Assembly (NCBI RefSeq): GCF_017811175.1
Contig: NZ_JACWIJ010000002.1
Location: 3,484,501-3,548,500 of the forward strand
Direction: 5' to 3'
DNA from: Melaminivora jejuensis
GTDB taxonomy: Bacteria > Pseudomonadota > Gammaproteobacteria > Burkholderiales > Burkholderiaceae_C
DNA length: 64,000 nt
Shown here: positions 39,367 through 48,729 of the stretch, in pieces
How the letters are laid out: each line of letters opens with the position of its first letter
How positions within the stretch are numbered: the first letter of the stretch is position 1
The notes under the pieces: model-generated
Told to the model about the DNA's origin: nothing
The model's database searches: none
Seen by the model: the letters and a program-made list of their open reading frames with translations, nothing else
Made by a program: the position numbers and the translations under genes

Positions 39367-41415
39367 TTGGAGACAGGCGCTGCGGCCAGCCCCAGCTCGG
39401 CAGCCGCCCCACCCCCCCACCGCCCTGCACCGGCCTCGCCGCTGGCCCTGCTGCTGCAGCGCCACGGCGTGGCCCTGGCCGGCGCGCTGGCCGCCGTGCT
39501 GGCCTGGCTGGCGCTGGCGCTGCTGGCCGCGCCCACCCTGGGCGCCGTGCAGGAGCGCGTGGGCGACTGGGCCTGGACACTGGGCGCAGGCCGGGGTGAC
39601 GAGCGCCGGCTGATCGTCATCGACATCGACGAGCGCAGCCTCGCCGAAATCGGCCCCTGGCCCTGGCCGCGACCGCTGCAGGCGCGGCTGCTCGAACAAC
39701 TCGCCCAGGCCGGCGCCGACCAGCAAATCCTGGACATCGTCTTCACCAGCCCCCAGCCCGACGACGCCGCCCTGGCCGCCCCCATCCAGCGCCTGCGCCC
39801 CGTGCTGTCGCAGATCTTCGCCCTGCAGCAAGGCGGCAGCCCGGCAGTCGGCCAGCTGGCCGGCGCGCTGGACTGGAACACCTGCCCGGCGCCCTTCGAG
39901 CAGGCCGGCGGCTACCTGGCCAACCAGGGCGCCCTGGTACCGCCGCAGGCCGCCGTCGGCCACATCACGCCCCGCGTCGATGGCGACGGCGTGGTGCGCC
40001 ACCAGCCGGCCATCATCTGCCACGACAACCAGGCCTACCCGGCCCTGGCCATTGCCGCGCTGCTGCACGGCGCCGACGAGCGCGCCCTGACCCTGACCCG
40101 GGGCGACTGGCACGAAGCGCCGTGGCTGCTCGGCGCCGGCTCCCTGGGCCGCATCCCGCTGGACGAGCGCGGTGACCTGCGCGTGTCCTGGCGCCTGCAC
40201 CCCGACCAGTTCATCAGCCTGTCCGCCGCCGACGTGCTGGCCGGGCGCATCCCGGCGCAACTGCTGCAGGGCGCCTGGGCGCTGGTCGGCAGCAGCGCCT
40301 TCGGCCTCAACGACAGCATTGCCACGCCCTACAGCGGCACCGAATCCGGCCTGCAAGTCCATGCCCAGCTGATCGCCGCGCTGCTCGACGGGCGCACGCC
40401 CTACACCCCGCTGTATGCCCCGGCGCTGCAGATGGCGCTGGCCGGCCTGGGCCTGCTCATCCTGGCGGCGCTGGCCCGCGCGCCCCTGCCGGCCTCGCGC
40501 GGCCAGGCCGGCCAGGCCCGGCGCGGCGGCGCGGCGGCGCTGCCCGTCTATCTATTACCCGTGGTGGCGCTGGGGCTGGCGCTGGCGTTGCTCATCGTGC
40601 ACGCCGTGCTGCTGCTGCAGGCCAGCCTGTGGATCGGCTGGCTGGCGCCGGCGCTGGTGCTGCTGCTGGCCGGGCTGTTCATGGGCATGTTGGCGCACGC
40701 CCGCAGCCGCCTCGACCGCGACCGCATCTACGCCCACCTGGCCAGCTACCTGCCCGCGCCCGTGGCCGCCGCCCTGGCCCTGCAGGCGCCCAGCGACGCC
40801 ATTGCCGCAGAAAACCGCCTGGTCAGCATCCTGATTGCCGACATCCGCAACTTCAGCGCCTACTGCGAAGCCCGCCCGCCCGAGGAGTCTGCTGCCGTGT
40901 TGCACGCCTTCTTCTCCGAGGCCACGCGCATCGTGCAGGCGCATGGCGGGGTCATCGAAGCCTTCCAGGGCGACGCCGTGCTGGCCGCCTGGAACGCCGA
41001 GCTGCAGCAGGGCGACGACCCCACGCGCACGGCCGACCACGCCCACCAGGCGCTGGCCGCCGCCGTCGAACTGCTGGCCGCCAGCCGCCGCGTGCTGCCC
41101 GACCCAGCCCCTGCCGGGCTGGAGCCGCTGGGCCTGGGCATCGGCATCGAGACTGGCCCGGCCATGGCTGGCAGCTTCGGCCTGGCCAGCCGGCGCACGC
41201 ACATGGTCATGGGACGAACGGTTACCATCGCCTCCCGGCTGGTCGAGATGACCGCCGATCTTGCGCACCCCATCCTGGCGGGCGAAGGCCTGGCCGGGCA
41301 GGTTGGTGGCGCGCCCTTGCAATCGATGGGCACCTTCTTGCTCGACGGCCTGCGCGTGCCGCACCACATCTACGCCTATCCCCTTGACGCGCCGGGTGTC
41401 TCAATCACATTTTGA
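39367..41415 (+). CDS. CHASE2-domain adenylate/guanylate cyclase
   Basis: 682 residues: N-terminal membrane helix (about 30-50), extracellular CHASE2 domain (RLIVIDIDERSLAEIGPWPWPR to about 330), three membrane helices (355-450) and a class III cyclase domain (SILIADIRNFSAYCEARPPE, FQGDAVLAAW, GIGIETGPAMAGSFG). Both metal-binding Asp are present (IADIR, GDAV). Substrate choice, ATP or GTP, cannot be read with certainty. Only a TTG (39367) is available as start, contiguous with the fecR-type stop. It may make the second messenger for the Crp-like regulator nearby. Confidence 0.9.
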   Translation: METGAAASPSSAAAPPPHRPAPASPLALLLQRHGVALAGALAAVLAWLALALLAAPTLGAVQERVGDWAWTLGAGRGDERRLIVIDIDERSLAEIGPWPWPRPLQARLLEQLAQAGADQQILDIVFTSPQPDDAALAAPIQRLRPVLSQIFALQQGGSPAVGQLAGALDWNTCPAPFEQAGGYLANQGALVPPQAAVGHITPRVDGDGVVRHQPAIICHDNQAYPALAIAALLHGADERALTLTRGDWHEAPWLLGAGSLGRIPLDERGDLRVSWRLHPDQFISLSAADVLAGRIPAQLLQGAWALVGSSAFGLNDSIATPYSGTESGLQVHAQLIAALLDGRTPYTPLYAPALQMALAGLGLLILAALARAPLPASRGQAGQARRGGAAALPVYLLPVVALGLALALLIVHAVLLLQASLWIGWLAPALVLLLAGLFMGMLAHARSRLDRDRIYAHLASYLPAPVAAALALQAPSDAIAAENRLVSILIADIRNFSAYCEARPPEESAAVLHAFFSEATRIVQAHGGVIEAFQGDAVLAAWNAELQQGDDPTRTADHAHQALAAAVELLAASRRVLPDPAPAGLEPLGLGIGIETGPAMAGSFGLASRRTHMVMGRTVTIASRLVEMTADLAHPILAGEGLAGQVGGAPLQSMGTFLLDGLRVPHHIYAYPLDAPGVSITF

Positions 41416-41475
41416 TAGCTGGTACCGCTTGCCTGGTAAGGGTTTGCGGCCGATTTGGCTTGAATTTTCCGCTTG
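41405..41475 (+). repeat. Interspersed ~50-bp GATAGCTG repeat
   Basis: TTTTGATAGCTGGTACCGCT then TGCCTGGTAAGGGTTTGCGG and CCGATTTGGC. It begins inside the last codons of the cyclase gene and ends just before the minisatellite array. Confidence 0.8.
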
Positions 41476-41492
41476 CGCGGGGGTGTTCTTTC

Positions 41493-42628
41493 GCTCCCTC
41501 CCCCTCTGGGGGAGGCTGCCTCTCACTCCCTTCCTCTCTGGGGGAAGGCTGCCTCTTACTCCCTTCCTCTCTGGGGGAAGGCTGCCTCTCACTCCCTCCC
41601 CCTCTGGGGGAAGGCTGCCTCTCACTCCCTCCCCCTCTGGGGAGGGTTGGGGTGGGGCCAGCGCGGCCCACCACCCAGCCACGGCGCCCACCGCCAGCCG
41701 GCCCCATCCCAGCCTTCCCCCAGGGGGGAAGGAGCGAAAGCCGCAGCAGCCAGCCTTGTGCTTCCTGCGCCCTCCCTGCCAGCGCGGGGGCACTCTCCTG
41801 TTCCCTTTGGGGGGAGGCTGCCTCTTACTCCCTCCCCCTCTGGGGGAAGGCTGCCTCTTACTCCCTTCCTCTCTGGGGAAGGCTGCCTCTTACTCCCTCC
41901 CCCTCTGGGGGAGGGTTGGGGTGGGGGCCAGCGCGGCCCACCACCCAGCCACGGCGCCCACCGCCAGCCGGCCCCCATCCCAGCCTTCCCCCAGGGGGGA
42001 AGGAGCGAAAGCCGCAGCAGCCAGCCTTGTGCTTCCTGCGCCCTCCCTGCCAGCGCGGGGGCACTCTCCTGTTCCCTTTGGGGGGAGGCTGCCTCTTACT
42101 CCCTCCCCCTCTGGGGGAAGGCTGCCTCTTACTCCCTCCCCCTCTGGGGGAGGGTTGGGGTGGGGGCCAGCGCGGCCCACCACCCAGCCACGGCGCCCAC
42201 CGCCAGCCGGCCCCATCCCAGCCTTCCCCCAGGGGGGAAGGAGCGAAAGCCGCAGCAGCCAGCCTTGTGCTTCCTGCGCCCTCCCTGCCAGCGCGGGGGC
42301 ACTCTCCTGTTCCCTTTGGGGGGAGGCTGCCTCTTACTCCCTCCCCCTCTGGGGGAAGGCTGCCTCTTACTCCCTTCCTCTCTGGGGGAAGGCTGCCTCT
42401 TACTCCCTTCCTCTCTGGGGGAAGGCTGCCTCTTACTCCCTCCCCTCTGGGGGAGGGTTGGGGTGGGGGCCAGCGCGGCCCACCACCCAGCCACGGCGCC
42501 CACCGCCAGCCGGCCCCCATCCCAGCCTTCCCCCAGGGGGGGAAGGAGCGAAAGCCGCAGCAGCCAGCCCATCGCGCCCACCGCCAGCCGGCCCCCATCC
42601 CAGCCTTCCCCCAGGGGGGGAAGGAGCA
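41493..42628. repeat. 1.1-kb G/C-rich minisatellite array
   Basis: Two interleaved repeat types. A 33-bp unit (CTCTGGGGGAAGGCTGCCTC / TTACTCCCTCCCC) occurs in runs of roughly four, three, two and four copies. A longer unit of about 175 bp begins GAGGGTTGGGGTGGGGGCCA and includes CACCACCCAGCCACGGCGCC and AAGGAGCGAAAGCCGCAGCA; its copies start near 41643, 41911, 42150 and 42453, the last one shortened. Palindromic CCCTCTGGGGG cores relate it to the repeats at 12355, 29708 and 36563. It has few stop codons in any frame, so long artefact ORFs cross it on both strands. Confidence 0.92.
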
Positions 42629-44001
42629 AGGCCGGCAACCGTCTGGCCGCGCTGGCCGGTCGCCCGCTGCGCGTCCTGCTGCTCCTCGCCGCCGCCTCCC
42701 TCGCCCCCGCCGCAGCCATCGCCCGCCCGCCCACCCCGTGCCCCGTCGCGCTGCCCGCCCAGGCCACGCCCGAGCAGCTCCTGCCCCACCTGCACCAGTG
42801 CCAGGACGACCCGGCCTACCTGACCCGCCTGGGCCGCCTGCTCAACACCGAACAGCGCTACGCCGAAGCCACCGAACACCTCGAACGCGCCATCTTGTTC
42901 GACCCCGACGCCACCGCCGCCCAGATGGACTACGCCATCGCCCTGGCCGGCAGCGGCGACGCGCTGTCGGCCCTGCAGCTCGTCGCCGCCCTGCTGGCCC
43001 GGCGCGACCTGCCGCCCGAGCAGCGCGCCAGCCTCATGCAGGCCCGCGCCCGCTGGGCCAGCGGCGCGCAGCGCGCCTACGCCAGCACCAGCGCCCAGGC
43101 CGGCCTGCGCTGGGGCTTTGAAAACAACCTGCTCGGCGCCCCGCGCATCGGCAGCCTGTGGCTGACCCTGCCCAGCGGCGACGTACTGCTGCCCCTGGAC
43201 GACAGCCACCGCCCCCGCCCCGGCGCCTACCTGCGCGCCGACGCCCGCATCGACCACACCCGCGTGCGCGCCGACGGCTCGCGCTGGGACTACAGCCTGG
43301 GCCTGCAGCAGCGCACCACCCCCAGCCTGCACGAAGCCGGCTCCACCCAGGCCGAAGCCGCCATCGAGCGCAGCCAGGACGCCCCCCCCGGCAGCGCCGG
43401 CATCGGCCACTACCTCAACCTTGGCGCCGCCGTGCTCGACACCCGGGGCGGCACCCGCTACCGCAGCCTGGCCGCTGGTGCCGGCCTGCAATGGCTGACC
43501 CCCGCCGCGCCCGAGCGCACCTGCCAATGGCGCACCGGCCTGGAGCTGCAAAGCCGCGCCCTGCACAGCAACCCCCTGCTGTCGGGCAGCTACGCCGGCC
43601 TGTCCGGCCAATGGCACTGCCTGGGCCAGGCGCTCGACCCGCAATGGCGCATCGCCCTGCGCGCCGGGCGCGACACCCCCCGGCACGCCGACCGCCCCGG
43701 CGGCGCCCAGGACGAATACTCCCTGCGCGCCCTGTACAGCCAGCCCCTGGACGGCGCCAGCGCCTGGCGCCTGGAGGGCGAGCTCAACCACACCCGCGAC
43801 GCCACCGGCTACAGTGCGTTGCTGGACTACAACGCCCGCCGCCACGTCTCGCGCCTGGCCCTGCGTGCCGAATACCGTGGCAGCCTGCGCCCCGGCCTGC
43901 AATGGCTGGCCGGCACCGAAACCCTGCTGCAGCAATCCAACCTGCCCCTGTTCAGCCTGCGCAGCAGCGGCCTGTACCTGGGCCTGAACGCCAACTGGTG
44001 A
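42628..44001 (+). CDS. TPR / outer-membrane beta-barrel-like protein, start unresolved
   Basis: At least 450 residues in frame. A signal-like segment (RLAALAGRPLRVLLLLAAAS ... AAIA) is followed by TPR-type helices (YLTRLGRLLNTEQRYAEATE, AQMDYAIALAGSGDALSALQ), then a long C-terminal region of alternating beta sequence ending YLGLNANW, like a surface-assembly outer-membrane barrel. No ATG, GTG or TTG lies close before the signal segment; the frame runs back into the repeat array, so the native start appears replaced or lost. The coordinate given is only the array edge. Likely works with the FecR-type and CHASE2 genes. Confidence 0.72.
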   Translation, partial: KAGNRLAALAGRPLRVLLLLAAASLAPAAAIARPPTPCPVALPAQATPEQLLPHLHQCQDDPAYLTRLGRLLNTEQRYAEATEHLERAILFDPDATAAQMDYAIALAGSGDALSALQLVAALLARRDLPPEQRASLMQARARWASGAQRAYASTSAQAGLRWGFENNLLGAPRIGSLWLTLPSGDVLLPLDDSHRPRPGAYLRADARIDHTRVRADGSRWDYSLGLQQRTTPSLHEAGSTQAEAAIERSQDAPPGSAGIGHYLNLGAAVLDTRGGTRYRSLAAGAGLQWLTPAAPERTCQWRTGLELQSRALHSNPLLSGSYAGLSGQWHCLGQALDPQWRIALRAGRDTPRHADRPGGAQDEYSLRALYSQPLDGASAWRLEGELNHTRDATGYSALLDYNARRHVSRLALRAEYRGSLRPGLQWLAGTETLLQQSNLPLFSLRSSGLYLGLNANW

Positions 44002-44060
44002 GCCAGCCGGCAAGCCGGATTGGTAACCAGCGGCAACCCGCAGCGCAAACGCTAGCAAGC

Positions 44061-44076
44061 TGTGACGCGCATCACG
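44061..44076. promoter_or_regulatory. Candidate Crp-type operator upstream of S-layer-like gene
   Basis: TGTGACGCGCATCACG fits TGTGA-N6-TCACA with one mismatch at the last position. It lies in the 266-bp gap before the large S-layer-like gene, 192 bp before its ATG. With the site at 37826 it suggests a shared Crp-like regulon. No certain -10/-35 was found. Confidence 0.45.
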
Positions 44077-44267
44077 CGATTTGCAGTGGTGCCATCGCTA
44101 CACTTGCCTCCAAGTTGGCTCGGTGTCCGGGTTGCATGAGTCGTTGGTACGAAGCCACATGCAATAATCATTGAGCAAACTTGTAGAGAGGGCCGGCTGG
44201 TGCATGACGCGTCAGCGCGCCGCTTGTACAACTTGTCATTTCTTCATTCTTTGCAAAGGAAGACCTC

Positions 44268-47200
44268 ATGCCTCAACAAGTATTTGGCGCCGCTGCCGCA
44301 GTCAGCATGCTGAACCGTGCGTTCTACAACGCATCGCCCAGCAACGCCATTTTCAACAACCAGGTGCAGCAGATCGGCACTACCGAAGAAAGCCAGATCC
44401 TGTTTGCCAACCAGTTCGCCGCTGGCCTTGCCAACGTGCCCGCCCAGGAGCTGGTCGAGCAAGTGCTCGGCAACATGGGCCTGCTGCCCAACGACGCCCT
44501 GGTCGAAGCCGGCGTCGAAGCCCTGGAAGCCTATGGCCCAGGCATGTACGGCGCTGTGGTGTTGAGCTTTGCCAAGCTCATCGCCACCCTGGAAAACGCC
44601 ACCGGCGAGCAGGAAATCTTCCGCGACGCCGCCAAGGCCTGGAACAAGGAAGTGGGCGCCGCCTACAACTACTCCAGCAACCCCGCCAACACCCTCCCGC
44701 ACGAAGGCGAGCACGTTCCTACCCCTGGCCGCACCGAACTGAGCCTGGGCACGGACAACCTGTTCAGCGACACGGCTGGCACCACCTTCACTGCCCCTGT
44801 GGTGCAGGCATCCGCCATCGGCGGCATCGCCAACACGCTGGAAACCGGCGACGTCATCCGTGGCACTGGCACTGGCAACAAGTTGGTGGCCGACCTCAAG
44901 CCCATCCTGGATGGTGCTCTGACGGGTGGCACCGCCATCAGCTCCACGACTGAAAACATCCAGGTGGTCGAGCTGCGCGTGCAGGAAGCCGCTGACGGTG
45001 TTGTTACCCATGAATCCCACATCGATGCACAAAAGAACGCCGGCGTCAGGGAATGGTGGACGGTCAACAGCCGCGACGCGCTGGTGATCGAAGACGTTCG
45101 CACCCGCCCCGAAGACACCCTGCTGGGTGTGCGCAACACCGACCCCGACCGCGATGTGGATCTGCGCGTCTATTTCGACCCCGACCAACTGAGCAACACG
45201 CCCACGGCCTCTGACTCTGCCCTGACCGTCACCCTGGACAACGGCGCCGACCCCGGCAACCTGTCCACCGTGCCCGTCAACGGCATCACCTTCAAGCTGG
45301 CCGGTGCCAGCTACACGCTGCAATCCGACGAGCTGGGCGCTGCTGCCGACCATGCCGAGCTGCTGGCTGAAATCCAGGCACTGCTGGCCGCCAACCCCGC
45401 ACTGGCCGGCGTGACCGCCAGCATGGAAGGCACCAACAGCATCGTGCTGAAGGACACCCAGGGCCGCGCCTTCGAAAAGGGCGGCTGGAAGTTCATCAAC
45501 GACGAAGTGCCCGCTGACGGCGCCATCGTCTTCTTCCAGATGGTGGGCGAGCCTGCCATGCAAGACCGCGTGGTCACCGGCAACCTGGAGCTGGACAACG
45601 CTGGCCGCACCGGCGAAAGCGGTGCCGTGGACATCGGCTCCATGGGCGCAGGCGGCCTCCAGACGCTCAACACCACGGTGGATCGCGCTAGCTGGGTGAG
45701 CAGCATCGACTCGAAGGGCGTGTATGGCACGGGCGAGCGTTACCTGGAAACCCTGAACCTGACCAGCAAGGGCGCCAACGGCGACCTGAAGATCGGTACT
45801 CTGGACAAGAACCACGTCGATGGCCGTATGCTCAATGGCCTGACCGACGTGCAAACCGTCGAGGCCTCGGGCTTCAAGGGCGCACTGAACTACGGTGTGG
45901 TGTTGACCGCTGACGCCGTGGATCGCTACCTGAAGGGTGCCACTGGCGAAGTGGTGTTCTCCTACGAAGGCGGCGCCAAGGCTGACAACATCACCATCGT
46001 GGACGCTGGCGGCATCTCGGCCGACAAGGACTTCGCGATGAACGTCGATCTGGGCGCCGGCAACGACCGCCTGAACCTGAACGTTCAGACCGTGAGTAAC
46101 GTCTCTGTCGATGGCGGCACGGGCACCAACACCCTGGCCCTGTCGCAAAGCCAAGGCACGACCAAGGCCAACACCTTCAAGTCCATCGACAACTTCCAGG
46201 TCTATGAGGTTGAGGCCAATGCCGACACCAACCACAAGGTGACCAACGTCAATGGCCTGGAGCAGGTCGTGGTGGCCACGGAAGCCAACAAATCCACCAC
46301 CGTGTTCGACCTGGCTGATGGCGCTGGCCTGACCGTGTCGGGCAAGAACCAGACCAGCGGCGCGGGCGAGTCCAACAATGCGCAGACCTTCAATACCGTC
46401 CGCCTGGCTGGCTCCAACGCCGCCTCGCAAAGGGTCACGCTGGACAACACGGCGCGCCTGGATGGCAAGCTGACGGTCACCACCCTGACAGTAGATGACG
46501 CCACCGTTGCCGTTGATGGCTTCAAGGACGCCAGCGCCATCCGCACGCTGGAGATCGCCTCCAACGGCGCGCGCAACACCACCAACACCGTCAACACGCT
46601 GAACGGCAACATGGTCAACACCTTTGACCTGACCGGCACGCAAGACCTGACGATTGGCAACATCGCCTCTGCCGCCAACTCGACCGGCAAGGCCGCCGAG
46701 AAGAGCAGCCTGTCGATCGACGCCACGGCGCTGACCGGCAAGGCCGACATCGGCATCACCGGTGCCATCCTGACCAGCCTGAACGCTGACGACAAGCTCG
46801 TCAACATCAAGGGCACGGCTGGCGACAAGGACGTGCTGCGCGTTCTGGGCGGCGTGACGACCGACAACGACACCAGCATCAGCGGCTTCGAGACCGTGAC
46901 CTTCAACGGCCAGGGCACCTTTGACGCCACCAACGTCTCGGGCGTGACCCTGTACGACGTGCAAGCCCAGACCGGCACCCTGAACCTGATCGATCTGCGC
47001 AGCACGGAAGTGGTGCGCGTGAACAACGACGACAAGGTGGGCACGCAGGGCAACACCCTCAAGCTCGCCGCAGCCAGCGGTGGCGCTTCCAGCTCGGTCA
47101 CGGTGGAGTACCGCGATCTGGACGCCGCAACTGATCCGGCTGTCAACACCGACTTCAGCGGTCGCAACCTGCAAATCCAGAACTTCCGCGAAGTCACGCT

Positions 47201-48593
47201 GGATCTGGGTGGCCGTGCTGATGCCAGCTGGGCCAACAAGCAGACGCTGCAATTCCTTGACAACAAAGACAAGGCAGTCGGTGATGCAGGCTACGACGCT
47301 ACCAAGGTCGCAACCAAGGTGCTGAACGTGATCGGCGGCGTGGATCAGAACCGCGCTAACCACAGCGTGGACTCCCTCGACCTGGGCCTGGTCGAAACCG
47401 TGCTGACCAACATCGACTTCTCTGGCTTCAATGGCGACGTCAAGGGCGGTTGGGCTGGCACCACTGGCGTGAACAGCACCATCGTGGTCAACGAGTATGA
47501 CCTGACCTGGGATGTGCTGAACCCGGCGCTGGTTGTGGCTGGCAAGGCTGAAGAGCAGACGCTGAACTTCGCAGCTTCTGGCGCTCTGCAGCCCGGCGAC
47601 AGCGTGACGGTGACGTACGCTGGCGGCAGCTACACCTACACCAACACTGGCGCGGCTGACATGACCCCTGCTCAGTTGGTGGATGCCATCGCTGCTGCAG
47701 CCGATCTGCCTGCCGAGTTCACGGCTGCTTCGGACGGCGCTGGTCTGCTGACGCTCACGACCACGGATGACGTGGAAGTCTCGGGAGCCGGCGATGCCGC
47801 TGCGGCGTTCACCAACCTGGCCAACGCTCCGGCTTTGGTGACGGTTGATGAAACCACAGCCGGTTTGCCTGATCCGGGTGGCGCGCCTGAAGTCCAGACC
47901 ATCACCTCGTGGGTCGGCTTTGGCGATCTGCAGCGTGGCGAATCGGTGACCATCACGTTCGACGGCGACACCTACACGTTCACCAACAACACGGCAGCGG
48001 CCATTGCGGAAGCTGACATCGCCCAGGCCATCCTGAACGACACCGTGGTGCTGGGTAACCAGCCTGCTAATTTCACGATCAGCGGTGCTGCTGGTAATGT
48101 GCGCCTGACCAACGGCAGCAACGGCGATGTTGCCAATGCGGTGATCACGGCCACGGCAGATGCGGCAAACGTGGCTCCGGTCCAGGCTGAGGTGACCAAC
48201 GGTGTGCCTAGTGCCAACGATGTGTCCCAGTTCATCACCTCGTTCACGTTCACCGAGGACGCCTATGCCAAGGGCATCGTCTGGCAGATCAACGACTTCC
48301 AGGCCTTCGACGCGGTCAGCGGTGACACCACCACCGGCAACCTGTCGATCCTGAACCTGGATGCGCTGGGCGTGGACGGCTTTGCCGACCTGAAGATCCA
48401 GACCGGTACCGCGTTCTTGGCTGACCCCACGTACGACGCTGCAGCCTATACAGCTCAGGGTAATGGCGCTTTCATCGGTGCCCTGACCGCCAACGACCTG
48501 GTGATCACCTCCAACGAGGGCAAGAACTTCACCATCGTGCTGACCGGCGTGACCCAGGCCGAGCTGACCGAAGAAAACTTCGGCAACTTCTGA
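44268..48593 (+). CDS. Large S-layer/RTX-like surface protein
   Basis: 1441 residues, acidic, Asn/Thr/Gly/Ala-rich, one Cys at most and no Sec signal, the composition of S-layer or type I-secreted proteins. The N-terminal ~140 residues (MPQQVFGAAAAVSMLNRAFY ... ATGEQEIFRDAAKAWN) form a helical domain shared with the 50049 protein. Then come repeated beta segments with DLGAGNDRLNLNV and GGTGTNTLALS-type RTX-like turns. The C-terminus ends FTIVLTGVTQAELTEENFGNF, like a type I secretion signal. Ribosome site AAAGGAAG before ATG 44268. Codon use is more relaxed than in neighbours. Terminator at 48667; sapC follows. Confidence 0.8.
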   Translation: MPQQVFGAAAAVSMLNRAFYNASPSNAIFNNQVQQIGTTEESQILFANQFAAGLANVPAQELVEQVLGNMGLLPNDALVEAGVEALEAYGPGMYGAVVLSFAKLIATLENATGEQEIFRDAAKAWNKEVGAAYNYSSNPANTLPHEGEHVPTPGRTELSLGTDNLFSDTAGTTFTAPVVQASAIGGIANTLETGDVIRGTGTGNKLVADLKPILDGALTGGTAISSTTENIQVVELRVQEAADGVVTHESHIDAQKNAGVREWWTVNSRDALVIEDVRTRPEDTLLGVRNTDPDRDVDLRVYFDPDQLSNTPTASDSALTVTLDNGADPGNLSTVPVNGITFKLAGASYTLQSDELGAAADHAELLAEIQALLAANPALAGVTASMEGTNSIVLKDTQGRAFEKGGWKFINDEVPADGAIVFFQMVGEPAMQDRVVTGNLELDNAGRTGESGAVDIGSMGAGGLQTLNTTVDRASWVSSIDSKGVYGTGERYLETLNLTSKGANGDLKIGTLDKNHVDGRMLNGLTDVQTVEASGFKGALNYGVVLTADAVDRYLKGATGEVVFSYEGGAKADNITIVDAGGISADKDFAMNVDLGAGNDRLNLNVQTVSNVSVDGGTGTNTLALSQSQGTTKANTFKSIDNFQVYEVEANADTNHKVTNVNGLEQVVVATEANKSTTVFDLADGAGLTVSGKNQTSGAGESNNAQTFNTVRLAGSNAASQRVTLDNTARLDGKLTVTTLTVDDATVAVDGFKDASAIRTLEIASNGARNTTNTVNTLNGNMVNTFDLTGTQDLTIGNIASAANSTGKAAEKSSLSIDATALTGKADIGITGAILTSLNADDKLVNIKGTAGDKDVLRVLGGVTTDNDTSISGFETVTFNGQGTFDATNVSGVTLYDVQAQTGTLNLIDLRSTEVVRVNNDDKVGTQGNTLKLAAASGGASSSVTVEYRDLDAATDPAVNTDFSGRNLQIQNFREVTLDLGGRADASWANKQTLQFLDNKDKAVGDAGYDATKVATKVLNVIGGVDQNRANHSVDSLDLGLVETVLTNIDFSGFNGDVKGGWAGTTGVNSTIVVNEYDLTWDVLNPALVVAGKAEEQTLNFAASGALQPGDSVTVTYAGGSYTYTNTGAADMTPAQLVDAIAAAADLPAEFTAASDGAGLLTLTTTDDVEVSGAGDAAAAFTNLANAPALVTVDETTAGLPDPGGAPEVQTITSWVGFGDLQRGESVTITFDGDTYTFTNNTAAAIAEADIAQAILNDTVVLGNQPANFTISGAAGNVRLTNGSNGDVANAVITATADAANVAPVQAEVTNGVPSANDVSQFITSFTFTEDAYAKGIVWQINDFQAFDAVSGDTTTGNLSILNLDALGVDGFADLKIQTGTAFLADPTYDAAAYTAQGNGAFIGALTANDLVITSNEGKNFTIVLTGVTQAELTEENFGNF

Positions 48594-48666
48594 TCGGCTT
48601 GCGCCCAAGGCCCAGGGGCTGATGCACACCATCAGCCCTGACGGCCCCACCGGCTGGCAGCCTGCC

Positions 48667-48700
48667 AAGGCCGCATCCCTGAACCGGATGCGGCCTTTTT
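48667..48700 (+). terminator. Rho-independent terminator after the S-layer-like gene
   Basis: 12-bp perfect arms AAGGCCGCATCC / GGATGCGGCCTT, 7-base loop, then TTTTT. Located 74 bp after the stop and just before sapC, so it limits read-through into sapC. Confidence 0.92.
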
Positions 48701-48729
48701 CATTTGCCTTCCCTTTAAGCACTACACCT

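Noticed and set aside
36568..40362. A 1264-codon open frame on the minus strand across the Crp, FecR and CHASE2 region
   Set aside because: It is antisense to well-supported genes with conserved domains. Its translation is low-complexity His/Gly/Ala/Gln-rich, an effect of high GC content.
41493..42628. CRISPR array
   Set aside because: The repeats are tandem, with no unique spacers, G/C-rich, with variable unit lengths and no cas genes nearby.
41412..43121. Long proline/serine-rich ORFs across the minisatellite array, as a possible repetitive surface protein
   Set aside because: Several frames on both strands are equally open and have no start with a ribosome site. The openness follows from lack of A/T in the repeat.
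44268..48593. Autotransporter or Sec-exported adhesin
   Set aside because: No signal peptide and no beta-barrel C-terminus. The end resembles a type I secretion signal instead.
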